From NCBI GenBank assembly GCA_945887855.1, contig CAMCZP010000018.1:1-47348 (forward strand): a stretch of 47,348 nucleotides of DNA. Reading direction: 5' to 3'. A program made the position numbers and the translations under genes. The notes under the pieces were generated by a model. It worked only from the letters and a program-made list of their open reading frames with translations. It was not told the origin of the DNA and ran no database searches. The DNA comes from Leptospira interrogans serovar Manilae (GTDB taxonomy: Bacteria; Spirochaetota; Leptospiria; Leptospirales; Leptospiraceae). Position 1 is the stretch's first letter, and every line of letters starts with the position of its first letter. Positions 1-10,245 of this stretch are shown piece by piece.

Positions 1-69
1 ATCTCCCGAGATTCCATTGGTGCAGATGAAGAGTACTAGTAGTGCTGAGGTTATTATCTTTCTGATCAT
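1..69 (-). CDS. Exported protein, N-terminal part only (runs off left edge)
   Basis: A reading frame entering from the left edge starts at an ATG at 69 and reads MIRKIITSALLVLFICTNG and onward. This is a typical signal peptide: two basic residues, then a hydrophobic stretch of about 13. An in-frame ATG also occurs six bases upstream at 75. The AAGGAG Shine-Dalgarno sits about eight bases before the ATG at 69 but only two before the one at 75, so 69 is preferred. Only about 23 codons are visible, so the mature protein cannot be identified. It lies on the same strand as the efflux operon, separated from it by a hairpin and about 360 bp. Confidence 0.55.
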   Translation of the reverse strand, partial: MIRKIITSALLVLFICTNGISGD

Positions 70-75
70 TTCCAT

Positions 76-438
76 AGCTCCTTCCTTTTTTATATATGGA
101 ATGCTAATGCAATAAGCGTACCAGAAGGAAATTTTCTTTGATTAGTTAGCATTTTATACTATTTTTCTCAATTCCAAGCAGTCTACAGAAAGTAAACCTG
201 TTGGTATTTTAACCATTGCACTTGCTATTTGCATAATAAGTATCAATATGCTTATTTTTTAATCAATTCGATTCCGTATATTCATATAGGATATAAAAAA
301 AATAGAAATTTTTGGAATTTTTTTGAGAAATCTGATTATAGGATTCTATACTATAAATTTTTATAACAATTATAGATGTATTTCATGTTTTATGATAAAA
401 AGGTAGTTAATGCATTTACGTCATACATATACTATAGT
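76..438. other. Intergenic region without a convincing gene
   Basis: About 360 bp of A+T-rich sequence between the exported-protein start and the efflux-operon terminator. Stop codons are frequent in all frames; the longest start-to-stop stretch I found is about 26 codons with no ribosome binding site. It must hold the promoter of the left-edge gene, but I see no clear -35/-10 pair. Confidence 0.5.
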
Positions 439-480
439 AAAACTTACTCATACTTATGATTGCAACTATGAGTAAGTTTT
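439..480 (-). terminator. Hairpin terminator of the efflux operon
   Basis: A perfect 14-bp inverted repeat (439-452 against 467-480, arm AAAACTTACTCATA) with a 14-base loop lies four bases beyond the stop codon of the RND pump gene. It starts with A and ends with TTTT in the direction of transcription. It is low in G+C for a terminator, but perfect pairing at this position supports the role. Confidence 0.7.
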
Positions 481-484
481 AAAT

Positions 485-3400
485 TTAAATCTGAGGAACT
501 TCTTCCTCTTTTTCCTTTACTAGTTGAATGTACAAAGAGGGAAGCACGGTTAACATCAATATCAATCCGGATGTAAGCCCTCCAACGATTACTGTTGCCA
601 GTGGTCTTTGGACATCAGATCCTACCCCTTTACCAAACATGGCAGGAATTAATCCGAGAAGAGCCAATAGCATAGTCATTAAAAGGGGTCTGAGTTGGAT
701 TTGTGCGGCTTTAAAAGCTGCCTCTCTTATGGAAATACCTTCATGTGATTCTCTGACATGATTCACTCGAGATACAAATAGTACCCCTGAAATAGTAGCT
801 ACTCCGAAAAGGGATATAAATCCAATACCAGCAGATACATTAAAATAGTACCCCCTTATCATCAATGCCACCATACCTCCGATCAATGAAAATGGTAAGC
901 ATGCCATTGCCACCATTACATATCGAATGTTGTGGTAGAGTAAATAGAGTACACCAAAAATAATTGCAATTGTTAAAGGTATTACAATCGTCAATTGTTT
1001 TCCCACTCTACTTAGGTTTTCAAACTGACCACCCCACTTTATGAAATATCCAGGAGGAAATTTAATTTTTTCGGCAACTCTCTTTTGGGCTTCGGCTACG
1101 AAACCACCCTGATCCCGTCCCCGAATATTTGTTCTGACAGTTATGTTTCTTCTACTTTCCTGCCTAAATATAAGAGTGGGACCTTCTATTAAGCTAATTT
1201 CAGCAAGTTGAGCTAGTGGGATCCTCTCACCCTTTGGAGATATGACTGGAATATCCTCAATAGATTTAATGGATGCTCTATAATCAGCTGAATATCGTAC
1301 TACAATTCCAAATCTCCAGGGTCCCTCATAGAGAGTTGAAATACGAGATGCCCCAATTGCGGCTTCAATCACTTGTTGTATTTCAGAAACATTTAAACCG
1401 TATCTAGCGGCAACCTCCCGCCTAATATTGATTGTAAGCTGAGCCTGCTCTCCCTCTTGTTCAATCCCATACTCGCTGGCACCGGGGATTTCTTTAATGA
1501 TTACCAGGATTTCTTCTGCTAATTTCCTCATAATTTTTAAATCATCGCCCACTACAAAGATAGCTAAATCAGCAATTGTCCCCATGATAGCTTCACTTAA
1601 ATTATCCATAATTGGCTGTGAAAAACTAAATCGAACTCCTGGAAAATTTGACTCCATATCATTTCTAAGTCGTAGTAATAATTGTTGCTTTGATATTTTT
1701 TCTTCCCATTTATTATAATCTCTCAGTCCTATAAATACTTCTAATCTGTTAGGACCGAGTGGATCTGTTCCATCATCATTTCTACCCAATTGAGAAAGTA
1801 TCACATCTACAGGTTGATTTTTAGCTATTAATTCTCTCATTAATTTGAGATACTTTCTTGCTTCCTGTAAGTGAACTCCTACGGGAAAGAAAGCTCTCAT
1901 CGTAAAACCACCCTCATCTAATTCGGGAAGAAATTCAGTTCCAATTACTTTTATTCCAATCCCACTTATAAAAATTACAATGGCAAATGCAACAGTAACT
2001 GTTTTCTTTGAATTATTGATAAACATAGGAATAAACTTTGTATATCTAACGGTAAGCCATTCTACAATTGGGTTATGCCATTCAATGTGTTCAAGGTCAC
2101 CTGTTTCAAATCTCTTTTTATATACAATTGTCATGAGTACGGGAACTAATGTAAGCGCTAAGATCATAGATCCACCAATTGCGTAAGACAAAGTAAATGC
2201 CATCGGAGAAAATAAACGTCCTTCAATTCTTTGAAATGTAAAGATAGGGAGATATGCTAAAATAATAATACTAATTGAAAAGAAGATTTCTTTTCCTACT
2301 TCAGCTGCTGAGTGAAGAGTAAATGAATCAATCCCCATGATCCTGTCTTGGGGCTCTGAATCTCTATATCTTCTCATTAAATTTTCTACTATCACAACTG
2401 AACCATCTACAATAATCCCGAAGTCAATGGCTCCTAAAGATAAGAGATTTGCAGTTACTCCAGTTAATTTCATGATAACAAAGGCGAATAACATAGATAA
2501 TGGTATTGTTAAAGCCACAATCAATGCCGCCTCAAAGCTACCCATAAAAAATATTAATACTAAAAGTACAATTGCAATACCTTCCATCAAAGTAAAACCA
2601 ATAGTTCTCAGAGTATAACTTACCAAGTCTCCTCTGTCGTACGAATTTCTTAGCCTTACCCCTTTGGGTAAATATTTTTCATTAATTTCAGCAACTTTAT
2701 CGCGGATTTTTTGCCCCATTTCTTCAGTGTCACCCCAACGTCTCATAGCGACTAAACCCTGAACGCTGGAATCTACATCAATATCTCCGAGACCATCTTT
2801 ATAATCCTGAAAAGTATATCCCAAGGCTCCTGTTGGAAGAGAAGGAAACTCTTCCACAGTTCCAATATCTCTAACGAAAATTGGAACCCCATTATTTTCC
2901 TTTAAAACAATCGTCTCAATATCCTTAATGGTTCGTATTGCACCCAAACTTCGAATAGGGAAACCCACCTCTCCTTGACGTAAAATATTTCCACCAGTGT
3001 TTAAGTTATTAGCTTGAATTGAATCAATAACATTTGATAATTTTAATTTATATTGAATTAATTTTTCTGGATCGGTAATAACGTGATACTGTTTCATTAG
3101 TCCACCGAATGTAATCACATCTGCAATACCCGGAATACCTAACAGCTTAGGCATAATGACCCAGTCTTGCAATGTCCGTAATTCCATGGGTGTATGGTTT
3201 TCGGTCGTCTCAACCACATAACGATAAATTTCACCCACAGGGGAGCTCAAAGGACCTAGCTGAGGATCAACTCCTGGGGGAATGTCTGCCTCCCTTACTT
3301 TTTCTAATAGTCGGGTTCTAGCAAAATAGTCATCAGTGCCTTCTTCAAAAACAAATTGGAATACAACTAAACCATTGATAGTTCTTGAACGTCTTACAAT

Positions 3401-3637
3401 TACTTTGGGTATTGCGTTTAAAATCCTTTCAATCGGAAGAGTTACCCTTTCTTCCACTTCACCTGCCGCCCTACCTGGAAATTTTGCAATCAATCTCACC
3501 TGTGTATCGGCTATGTCGGAATAGGCTTCTTTTCTTAAATTAAACCAAGCAATTGTTCCAAATAGAGTAATCAATATTCCTACGATTATAGTAGCGACTT
3601 TATTGTTTATAGATAATTCAATTATTTTGTTTATCAT
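485..3637 (-). CDS. czcA: Heavy-metal efflux RND pump, CzcA/CusA family
   Basis: Inner-membrane proton-driven pump of 1050 residues, the normal family length. It would export divalent or monovalent metal ions from the periplasm/cytoplasm through an adaptor and an outer-membrane channel. The first membrane helix is at about 12-32. The fourth-helix signature DFGIIVDG at 405-412 continues SVVIVEN, which is the CzcA-like heavy-metal (HME) version with its conserved Asp pair, unlike multidrug RND pumps. Two periplasmic halves and a second helix bundle near 880-1035 are present. The start ATG overlaps the stop of the upstream 265-residue gene (TAATG) with AAAGGA in front, so translation is coupled. 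The metal cannot be decided from sequence alone; the symbol is given by family. Confidence 0.9.
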   Translation of the reverse strand: MINKIIELSINNKVATIIVGILITLFGTIAWFNLRKEAYSDIADTQVRLIAKFPGRAAGEVEERVTLPIERILNAIPKVIVRRSRTINGLVVFQFVFEEGTDDYFARTRLLEKVREADIPPGVDPQLGPLSSPVGEIYRYVVETTENHTPMELRTLQDWVIMPKLLGIPGIADVITFGGLMKQYHVITDPEKLIQYKLKLSNVIDSIQANNLNTGGNILRQGEVGFPIRSLGAIRTIKDIETIVLKENNGVPIFVRDIGTVEEFPSLPTGALGYTFQDYKDGLGDIDVDSSVQGLVAMRRWGDTEEMGQKIRDKVAEINEKYLPKGVRLRNSYDRGDLVSYTLRTIGFTLMEGIAIVLLVLIFFMGSFEAALIVALTIPLSMLFAFVIMKLTGVTANLLSLGAIDFGIIVDGSVVIVENLMRRYRDSEPQDRIMGIDSFTLHSAAEVGKEIFFSISIIILAYLPIFTFQRIEGRLFSPMAFTLSYAIGGSMILALTLVPVLMTIVYKKRFETGDLEHIEWHNPIVEWLTVRYTKFIPMFINNSKKTVTVAFAIVIFISGIGIKVIGTEFLPELDEGGFTMRAFFPVGVHLQEARKYLKLMRELIAKNQPVDVILSQLGRNDDGTDPLGPNRLEVFIGLRDYNKWEEKISKQQLLLRLRNDMESNFPGVRFSFSQPIMDNLSEAIMGTIADLAIFVVGDDLKIMRKLAEEILVIIKEIPGASEYGIEQEGEQAQLTINIRREVAARYGLNVSEIQQVIEAAIGASRISTLYEGPWRFGIVVRYSADYRASIKSIEDIPVISPKGERIPLAQLAEISLIEGPTLIFRQESRRNITVRTNIRGRDQGGFVAEAQKRVAEKIKFPPGYFIKWGGQFENLSRVGKQLTIVIPLTIAIIFGVLYLLYHNIRYVMVAMACLPFSLIGGMVALMIRGYYFNVSAGIGFISLFGVATISGVLFVSRVNHVRESHEGISIREAAFKAAQIQLRPLLMTMLLALLGLIPAMFGKGVGSDVQRPLATVIVGGLTSGLILMLTVLPSLYIQLVKEKEEEVPQI

Positions 3638-4434
3638 TATTTGTCCTTTCTTCCAAAATCTAAAAGGTATCCCACTTGTAAGAGTAATTGAGGATTTCTA
3701 TAATCTCCTTTTCCAACTCCCATTCCTAACTGTACCCAAAACCCATCCAAATAAAAGTCAAAAGCCCCACCGATATAGTTCTGACTAAAATTGGCTTCTT
3801 GTCTGGTTCTATAGACGTAGTCTAGTACCAACGCTAAATCGGGGTTTGTGGAGGCTATGTTTGCCCGTATGAGTTGATCGGTATAGGTAGTTGGTTGGTT
3901 TTGGTAGCCCGGAAAATCAAATCTATTGTAATTATTCTGTCCCCCCGCTGCACTTTGGGGATCAAAAGGATTTACACGAAAAGCTCCAGCTACCAGAGAA
4001 AATCCATAAATGACATGGGCTGTCTTATAAATTGAATATCCCAAATCAAACTGAACTCCATTCCAGTTTGGTTTGTAATACATTCCGGATCCCCTTACTA
4101 CAAATCGATCAAAATAATAACCAGCATTGAGATTAATACTTCCGGGGCTACCCGCAGACGCACCCAATACTAAAAATTTTTCTTCCCTACCATTTTTTAT
4201 AAAATCTGGCTCTATTTTTTTTCCTGCTCTCTCTGATTTATAAAAATTATCTCTTTTTTCATCTATATAATTTTTATTTCCATTGAGATACTCTTTATTA
4301 GATTCATCACTATTCTGTGAATAAATTGAAAATTGTACAACAAATAAATAAATAAAAAATACTATAGAGTATTTTTTTTTATTATAATGAGTTGAATTTT
4401 TCTTTATTGTATTACTCATTTTAATAACCGACAC
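3637..4434 (-). CDS. Outer-membrane beta-barrel-like protein in the efflux operon
   Basis: A 265-residue protein whose function I do not recognise. A hydrophobic export segment at about 22-40 ends near FSIYSQ; a charged low-complexity stretch follows (to about 75). From about 85 to the end there are alternating hydrophobic/polar segments rich in Gly, Tyr and Phe, closing with [10 protein letters not shown], as in small outer-membrane barrels. It sits between the adaptor and pump genes, overlapping the adaptor gene by 14 bp and the pump start by one base. The GTG start at 4434 has an AAAGGA four bases upstream; an in-frame ATG at 4419 has no good ribosome site. The tight coupling suggests a role in the efflux complex or the outer membrane around it, but that is inference. 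Confidence 0.7.
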   Translation of the reverse strand: MSVIKMSNTIKKNSTHYNKKKYSIVFFIYLFVVQFSIYSQNSDESNKEYLNGNKNYIDEKRDNFYKSERAGKKIEPDFIKNGREEKFLVLGASAGSPGSINLNAGYYFDRFVVRGSGMYYKPNWNGVQFDLGYSIYKTAHVIYGFSLVAGAFRVNPFDPQSAAGGQNNYNRFDFPGYQNQPTTYTDQLIRANIASTNPDLALVLDYVYRTRQEANFSQNYIGGAFDFYLDGFWVQLGMGVGKGDYRNPQLLLQVGYLLDFGRKDK

Positions 4435-5440
4435 TCAATCCTTTCAAGAGAATTGTTCCAGAAATTACCACTTCTTCATTCCACGTCAATCCACTCACTA
4501 CTTCTACTTTTTCACGATCGGAATTTCCTAGTATTACAATTTTTTTCTCAAAGATTCCTTCCTCTTTTTTTACAAATATATAAGCCTGCCCTTCACTCAT
4601 AAATATTGATGTAAGAGGTATCACAAAAGAAGAACCCATGGCTTCCCCAAATTCTACGTGAGCAAACATCCCCGGCTTAAATCGGTTTTCTTTGTTTGGC
4701 ATAGAAATTCGAACTTTTACAGTTCTTGTGGTAGGATCTACGTTATCCCCGACAGCCTCAGATACCCCGTACAATTCAAGCTCTGGAAAAGAAGTGAGTT
4801 TAATTCTGACCTTCCTGCCTTTTTCCATCACATTCAAATCGCCCTCAGGAACATCACAAATGAGCCACACTACGTTGTCTCTTACCCTATCAAGTTCAAC
4901 CGGGTTAAAACCGAGGGCTCTAAGTTTCCCTTCTGTTTCAGCTAACTCTGCTTGGGAATTACTGGCTTCTGTTTCAATTTCAATGATATCTTTCTCTGTA
5001 GCCACTTGGTTGACGTACATGTCTTTCAAACGTTTTAAGTTTTTAGAGGATCGTGTTACAGCGTTTCTACTATGAACATATTCAGCGTATAAACTATTCA
5101 ATTCTGGAGACTCAAATAGCACAATCTTACTGCCACCCGCCAAAGAAGATGTAATACTAGCTATAATCCTAGCCGGAGCTCCCACTGTAATAAAATTGGA
5201 ACCTTTTTCTATTTTAGCAGTCTTGATTCTATCAACTCCCACACTTCCCACCGGAAATTTTACAATTTTTCCGCCTTCCAAGATTTCTGGTTTTACATAG
5301 GCGTACTTTTTTTCTTCTTCTTTTGCCTTATGCTTTGAAAAAAATATATCAGCACCAATTAAAATTACAACAACAGCTATGATGTAGTACTTTTTTGATT
5401 TAACAAATTCTAAGATTTTATTAATTTTTTCGTTTTCCAT
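4421..5440 (-). CDS. czcB: Periplasmic adaptor subunit of RND efflux system (CzcB-like)
   Basis: Membrane-fusion protein of 339 residues linking the inner-membrane pump to the outer-membrane channel. An uncleaved membrane anchor lies at about 17-34, followed by a charged segment. A half-lipoyl segment is at about 82-110, a coiled-coil hairpin (Leu/Glu/Lys-rich) at about 112-176, and the beta-barrel part contains the typical FKPGMFA motif at 255-261. No His/Met-rich metal-binding N-terminus is visible. The TolC-type gene ends three bases upstream and its final codons plus stop (GGAGTAA) supply the ribosome binding site, so the genes are co-translated. Confidence 0.88.
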   Translation of the reverse strand: MENEKINKILEFVKSKKYYIIAVVVILIGADIFFSKHKAKEEEKKYAYVKPEILEGGKIVKFPVGSVGVDRIKTAKIEKGSNFITVGAPARIIASITSSLAGGSKIVLFESPELNSLYAEYVHSRNAVTRSSKNLKRLKDMYVNQVATEKDIIEIETEASNSQAELAETEGKLRALGFNPVELDRVRDNVVWLICDVPEGDLNVMEKGRKVRIKLTSFPELELYGVSEAVGDNVDPTTRTVKVRISMPNKENRFKPGMFAHVEFGEAMGSSFVIPLTSIFMSEGQAYIFVKKEEGIFEKKIVILGNSDREKVEVVSGLTWNEEVVISGTILLKGLSVGY

Positions 5441-5443
5441 TGT

Positions 5444-6754
5444 TTACTCCACTTCCGGTTGAATTACAATTATTGATTTTCCGGTTACATAGTTTAATCT
5501 TTCGAAGGATTCTGCCCGTTCTGTTTTTAGTTTTAAAATATTTACTATAGTATTGCGATATGTTTCAAAAAAATCTGCAAACTCTATGATAGTGAGGTAT
5601 CTCTTTTGGTAGTTTGAAATCATAAGAGTAGCTAAATTTCCATAATCTTCTGTAAATTTCCCTTTAAATTGATTATAGATTTTATTTTTTTCTACTGCCC
5701 TGGTTAACTCAATTACCACTTCGTTTTCAACTGTAATACGCTGATTTTGTAGTCCGCTTCTTCTTTCTAAGATTGCTTTTTCTGCCGCTTCAATATTACC
5801 CTGATTTCTATCAAAAATAGGAACATTTAATTGTGCAGTAAAACCAAAGTAATTGGGAATGTATGTACCTGCCCTATTGTAAACAGGCCCGAAGGAAAGA
5901 TCTGGAATTGCGTTTGCTTTTTGGAGGGCTAAGTTTGCTTCTTCATACTTTACACTCTGTATTGCCGCTTTTAAATCGGGTCTATATTCAATTGCCAACT
6001 CCAATACTTCATTGGACTTATAGATCTCAGGGTTTATGCTGTCTAATTTCTTTTCATCTATGACTGGTATGATATTTTTCCCATATATGGAATCTTCATT
6101 TAGAAGAACCCGCAAGGAAGACTCTTTTTCTTTGATTTGAACTAATATTTCCGTTCTTTCCTGTTCCAAAAAAAACAGAAGTGCTTTGATACGTAGTACT
6201 TCTGACAAAAGAAGGGTTCTATTTAGATATGCTCTTTCAGAATAATCAACTGTCTTACGTAAAGACTCCGTACTTTTATCATAAAATTTAAGGGCATCTC
6301 TCAAAAAATAAATAGATAAAAAATTTGATCGGAGTTCTAATTTTAAGGCACGTAAAATATCAGAAAATCTCTCTTCACTGATTTTAGTATTGATTTCAGC
6401 TACTCGTATCCTTTTATCTATTTTTCCACCCAATAAAAATAACTGCTGGATTTGGACTACTGTTTGTCCATTTCTCGTGAAATCTACAATTCTGTCTGTC
6501 TTGTCATTGAACGTGTTTTGCTCCATGAAAATATTGGGATTAGCATAGAGTCTTGCCTGAATGATCAATGCCCGCTTTGCCTCGATTTGAAACTTAGCGG
6601 CTAATAATAGAAGATTGTTTTTCATAAACAAAGTTTCAGCTTCCATCATAGTGAGTGACTTACTATCTGAATTTTGTTCACTGCCTTGAGAAAAAAGAGG
6701 AGAAAACACTGAATGTAAAAATAAACAAATAAATATTATAATACTATGGTACAT
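5444..6754 (-). CDS. czcC: Outer-membrane efflux channel, TolC/CzcC family
   Basis: A 436-residue outer-membrane channel subunit. The signal peptide spans about 1-22, ending LFSQ. The mature part shows the two repeated outer-membrane efflux protein domains, with long amphipathic Glu/Lys/Leu-rich helices and the recurring pattern around LNVPIFDRNQGNIEAA (second half, about 305-320) that is common in the CzcC branch. It precedes the adaptor gene by three bases and follows the small 105-residue gene by 47 bp. Metal specificity is not visible. Confidence 0.88.
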   Translation of the reverse strand: MYHSIIIFICLFLHSVFSPLFSQGSEQNSDSKSLTMMEAETLFMKNNLLLLAAKFQIEAKRALIIQARLYANPNIFMEQNTFNDKTDRIVDFTRNGQTVVQIQQLFLLGGKIDKRIRVAEINTKISEERFSDILRALKLELRSNFLSIYFLRDALKFYDKSTESLRKTVDYSERAYLNRTLLLSEVLRIKALLFFLEQERTEILVQIKEKESSLRVLLNEDSIYGKNIIPVIDEKKLDSINPEIYKSNEVLELAIEYRPDLKAAIQSVKYEEANLALQKANAIPDLSFGPVYNRAGTYIPNYFGFTAQLNVPIFDRNQGNIEAAEKAILERRSGLQNQRITVENEVVIELTRAVEKNKIYNQFKGKFTEDYGNLATLMISNYQKRYLTIIEFADFFETYRNTIVNILKLKTERAESFERLNYVTGKSIIVIQPEVE

Positions 6755-6801
6755 AGACCTATCCTGTAAAAGTAAGGAAATTTAGAAAAAAAGTTTTTAT
6801 G

Positions 6802-7119
6802 TTATCTAGGTGGGGGTAAATACAAGAGGGAGTATGACATTAAGAAACAAAAGGGAAGAAGGGATAAAATTAGTATAAAGACAGAAAGCTGTGGCAATAT
6901 ATAATTATGAAAAGAAAATGTGCGGAGAAAAAGTTCAGCTTCTGCATCAAATTCAATATAGGATTTTACAGCAATAGCAACCGAGTAAAACTCCTCATCC
7001 ATTTCTACAATTTGTTTGTTATGAGATGAAAAATCCATGGAATCTAGGTATGCTTCTACCGGTACAATGACCGAAGCCATTGATATCAGAATTACCAGAA
7101 AGTTCATGAATAATTTCAT
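6802..7119 (-). CDS. Small exported membrane protein leading the efflux operon
   Basis: A 105-residue protein I do not recognise. It has a signal peptide at about 1-23 (cut after VEA), an acidic soluble part at about 24-70 and a hydrophobic segment at about 72-98, ending LYLPPPR. It is the first gene of the efflux run, 47 bp before the TolC-type gene. Small periplasmic proteins such as CzcI occupy the same place in some czc operons, but no sequence similarity to CzcI can be claimed. The start lacks a clear Shine-Dalgarno. The 108 bp upstream carry two TTGAC boxes (in the minus direction) that could belong to the operon promoter. Confidence 0.55.
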   Translation of the reverse strand: MKLFMNFLVILISMASVIVPVEAYLDSMDFSSHNKQIVEMDEEFYSVAIAVKSYIEFDAEAELFLRTFSFHNYILPQLSVFILILSLLPFCFLMSYSLLYLPPPR

Positions 7120-7227
7120 TATTACATGAGTAATTTTTTACAAAAAAGGGTCAATAAAAAAAAGAACAAATAAAAAATGCAGTCAATAACAAAATTTATA
7201 ATCCCAAAGATTATGTTACATATATCA

Positions 7228-7659
7228 TCATTTATGTAAGACTTTAGTTACCTGTCCTCTTTTAAAAATGACAATGATTTGTTTATCGGGAGAGGACTTA
7301 TTGGAATACTTAGATATTGGCTTTGAATAGATAAAATATTCTTTTCCTCCACCATCAATGCTTTTTTCATCGGGCTCACCGAGGAGTTCTAAAACATAGA
7401 GTTTGGATTTGGAGTCTAAAAGGTCATTCAATTCCTGTCGAATGTAGAGATTTCCCATTTCAATGTTTGCACTTGGCGGAACTGACCTTTTTTCCGATTT
7501 ATCCTGCATCTCTTTGCATTTGAGATCATCTGAAAAAGTTTCCATGCAGGATTCAAAAATATTGGATGCTACTTCTTTTTTTTGGATGGTTTGATTTGAA
7601 CACTTGGTTTGGAAAACAGTGATCCAAACGAAAAAGAGAAAATAAGTTCTGACTCTCAA
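7228..7659 (-). CDS. Small lipoprotein with BamE/SmpA-like domain
   Basis: A 143-residue protein. The N-terminus has a hydrophobic stretch (about 6-16) followed by Cys20 in FQTKC, a loose lipobox of the kind accepted in spirochaetes, though Lys at -1 is unusual. The C-terminal part (about 75-143) has the BamE/SmpA layout: a short helix, then LLGEPDE, EYFIY and a final strand IIVIFKRGQVTKV. It would sit in a membrane facing the periplasm. It starts with TTG overlapping the stop of the dsbD-like gene (TTGA), so it is the last gene of the chimeric-channel operon. A dedicated BamE role is not proven; the fold also occurs in other small envelope lipoproteins. Confidence 0.6.
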   Translation of the reverse strand: MRVRTYFLFFVWITVFQTKCSNQTIQKKEVASNIFESCMETFSDDLKCKEMQDKSEKRSVPPSANIEMGNLYIRQELNDLLDSKSKLYVLELLGEPDEKSIDGGGKEYFIYSKPISKYSNKSSPDKQIIVIFKRGQVTKVLHK

Positions 7660-8957
7660 TTTTTTCGAAGATTCAAAAAATTAATAAATTCTTCTGTATC
7701 CCTTGTGATTCCTAAGTGTGCAGAAAGAATTTTATCATTTTTATCTAAAATAGCATAATAGGGAATCCCATTGGTTCCAAATTTTTTCTCTTCAAATTCT
7801 TGGTTTGCATCATCTTTCTCGGTTCCCCTATCCGTAAATAGTTCTACTAGGATATACTTAGAAAGTTCTTTTTTGACTTCCTGTGTGTTTAGCACATTTT
7901 CTTCCATGTACCTGCAATTCGTACAAATCACACCTGTAAAATTTATCAAGATAGGTTTTCCTGTTTCAATTGCTTTACTTTTGGCTATGTCAAGATCTTC
8001 CATCCAAACTAATTCTGTACTTTTATCCGAATCATTATTTTGTTTGGGTGGTAGATACGCTTCCAATTCCCCCAGATTAGATCCTGTGATACCAAAAGCT
8101 AAATATATGATGAGAGATAGAAAAATTATAGAAAGGGATATTTGGTATTTGGATATTTTTTTTATTTGATTATAAAAATTTTTCATATCTTCAAATAAAT
8201 CTAAGGTATACAGTGTATTTATTACTAAGAGAATTATTGTAATACCTAAAAAGATTTCTCTTGAAAGAATATTAAATCCCCAAATTAAATCTGCATTGCT
8301 AAAAAATTTTAAGGAAGCTATAATTTCAAATATACCTAAAATTCCTCTAAATTTAGCATTCCACTTTCCGTTTTTAGGAAGCCTTTCTAAAATCATCGGA
8401 AACAGAGATAAGAGAGTGAATGGAATTGAAAATGCTAATCCATACCCAAACATTCCAATGAAAGGAAAAAACCATTCCCCTTTGGAGGCTGTGACCAATA
8501 TACTACCCACAAATGGCATTGTGCAGGTAAACGTAGCAATTGAGATTATAAAACCTTTTATTAAAATGGATAGATACCCAGAACCAGAAACATTTTCAAG
8601 TTTACTATAAAAAAGAACCAAAGAGGAAGGGAGTAAAAAATCAAAACCAATCAATGCATAGGCAAAGAATAAAAAAATGATACCTATGCTAAAATTTAAA
8701 AAGGGATTGGTTGCCAATTTTGTAATACCAGACGCCCCAAAAAACAAAGAAAAGAAAATACCCAAGATAGAAAACGTAAATATGATTCCAAGAGAATAAA
8801 TGACTGATTCCAATATATAATTTTTCTTAGGTGCCCCTTCTTTAGGAGTAAAAGCTGATACAGTGAAGGGAATCAAAGGAAATACACACGGATTTAAGAG
8901 AGACAACAACCCAAAACCAAATGAGACCCAAAAATAAGAAAAAATACTTTCAAACAT
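7656..8957 (-). CDS. dsbD: Thiol:disulfide interchange protein, short DsbD (CcdA + thioredoxin)
   Basis: A 433-residue protein that carries electrons across the inner membrane to reduce periplasmic disulfides. Eight hydrophobic segments (about 8-290) contain the two transport cysteines: Cys24 in LNPCVFPLIPF and Cys145 in TCTMPF. A periplasmic thioredoxin domain (about 315-430) has the active site CTNC at 345-348. The N-terminal alpha domain of Escherichia coli DsbD is absent, so electrons must pass to a separate partner. The start lies two bases after the symporter stop codon, with AAGGAAGG in front. Cytochrome c maturation or rescue of oxidised envelope proteins are the likely uses. Confidence 0.88.
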   Translation of the reverse strand: MFESIFSYFWVSFGFGLLSLLNPCVFPLIPFTVSAFTPKEGAPKKNYILESVIYSLGIIFTFSILGIFFSLFFGASGITKLATNPFLNFSIGIIFLFFAYALIGFDFLLPSSLVLFYSKLENVSGSGYLSILIKGFIISIATFTCTMPFVGSILVTASKGEWFFPFIGMFGYGLAFSIPFTLLSLFPMILERLPKNGKWNAKFRGILGIFEIIASLKFFSNADLIWGFNILSREIFLGITIILLVINTLYTLDLFEDMKNFYNQIKKISKYQISLSIIFLSLIIYLAFGITGSNLGELEAYLPPKQNNDSDKSTELVWMEDLDIAKSKAIETGKPILINFTGVICTNCRYMEENVLNTQEVKKELSKYILVELFTDRGTEKDDANQEFEEKKFGTNGIPYYAILDKNDKILSAHLGITRDTEEFINFLNLRKN

Positions 8958-8958
8958 T

Positions 8959-10245
8959 TTACACCTTCCTTTTGTTTTCAGATTCCTGGATCAGTGTTGC
9001 CACCACCATATCTCCTGTCACATTGACAGTCGTTCTAAACATATCCAGCAATCTATCCACTGCAAAGATAAGAGCAATTCCCTCTGATGGGACACCAATA
9101 GAATTGAGGACTATGACGAGCATGACCATACCCGCCCCCGGGACCCCAGCAGAACCAATGGATGCAAGCACTGCTGTGATTACAATTGTGATCTGATCGG
9201 AAAACTGTAGCTCCATGCCCATCGCTCCTGCAATGAATACAGCAGCAACTGCCTGGTACAAACTAGTTCCATCCATATTGACTGTGGCACCCACAGGTAG
9301 TACAAAACTTGCCACTTCATTGGAAATACCGAGGTCTTTTTCACATGCATCCATAGTGACAGGCAATGTGGCAGAACTCGAACTAGTAGAAAATGCAACC
9401 ATCTGAACAGGTAAGATTTTTTTATAGAACTGAAAGTATTTTTTTCCTGAGACTACTACTAAGATCCCATATACCCCATAGATCATGATAGATAAGCCAA
9501 TCAAAACTGATAAAGAATAAAGCCCCAGAGCTCTAAAAAGATCAATTGCACTTTCCAGACTATCTCCAGCAAATTCTACGATCAAAGAGGAAATGAGTGC
9601 AAACACACCAAAGGGGGCAATCTCCATGATCAAATCTATCATTTTTAGTATGACTTCATTTAAACTTTCAAAGAGCAACCGAACACCATTCACTTTTTCT
9701 TCGGGAGTTAAAACCATAGCTATCCCAAACACCATAGCAAAAACAATCACAGGAAGCATTTGCGTGTTATCACTTGCAGATTTGAATATATTTGTGGGAA
9801 ACATATCTACAAAAAATTGCATGGGATTTGATTTGTTTTTTATTTGTTCAGATGCATCGGCAGTTTTTTTTAAAATATTTTCTGCATACTTGGCTTTGAT
9901 TTCATCACGTTTTGTTTGTGATAGGGCTTTTCCTGGCTCGATTAGATTGACAATGAACAATCCTAAAATCACAGCTATAACTGTAGTTATCAAATAAATT
10001 GTTACTGTTTTTAAACCAATTCTCTTAAATGTATTGATGTCTCTCAAACTCGAAATTCCACTCACCAAAGAGACAAACACCAAAGGAACTGCCATTACTT
10101 TTAGTAAATTTATAAAAATAACTCCAATTGGTTTGATCCAAACAGTTAAAAACAGACCAAAGTGATACACTACAGAAGAAAGACCAAAGATTGCACCTAA
10201 AAAAATTCCGGTGAGGATTTTGTAATGCAAAGGAATTTTTTTCAT
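8959..10245 (-). CDS. gltP: Acidic amino acid / dicarboxylate:cation symporter (DAACS family)
   Basis: Inner-membrane symporter of 428 residues, normal for the GltP/DctA/Glt-Ph family. The re-entrant loop HP1 carries SSSSATLP (288-295), helix 7 carries NMDGT (323-327), and helix 8 carries DRLLDMFRTTVNVTGD (397-412). Arg404 aligns with the arginine that binds the side-chain carboxylate in Glt-Ph (Arg397), which favours an acidic substrate such as glutamate, aspartate or a C4-dicarboxylate. Its ATG overlaps the stop of the upstream chimeric channel gene (ATGA), so the two are translationally coupled. Which cation is used cannot be told from sequence by eye. Confidence 0.88.
   Translation of the reverse strand: MKKIPLHYKILTGIFLGAIFGLSSVVYHFGLFLTVWIKPIGVIFINLLKVMAVPLVFVSLVSGISSLRDINTFKRIGLKTVTIYLITTVIAVILGLFIVNLIEPGKALSQTKRDEIKAKYAENILKKTADASEQIKNKSNPMQFFVDMFPTNIFKSASDNTQMLPVIVFAMVFGIAMVLTPEEKVNGVRLLFESLNEVILKMIDLIMEIAPFGVFALISSLIVEFAGDSLESAIDLFRALGLYSLSVLIGLSIMIYGVYGILVVVSGKKYFQFYKKILPVQMVAFSTSSSSATLPVTMDACEKDLGISNEVASFVLPVGATVNMDGTSLYQAVAAVFIAGAMGMELQFSDQITIVITAVLASIGSAGVPGAGMVMLVIVLNSIGVPSEGIALIFAVDRLLDMFRTTVNVTGDMVVATLIQESENKRKV

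Noticed and set aside
150..240. A 26-codon minus-strand frame in the first intergenic region
   Set aside because: No ribosome site and too short to support.
9180..9406. Open frames on other strands and frames inside the symporter and pump genes (also for example 1497-1718, 17220-17510, 44179-44628)
   Set aside because: They are shadows of strongly supported genes; none shows domains, a ribosome site or a plausible composition.
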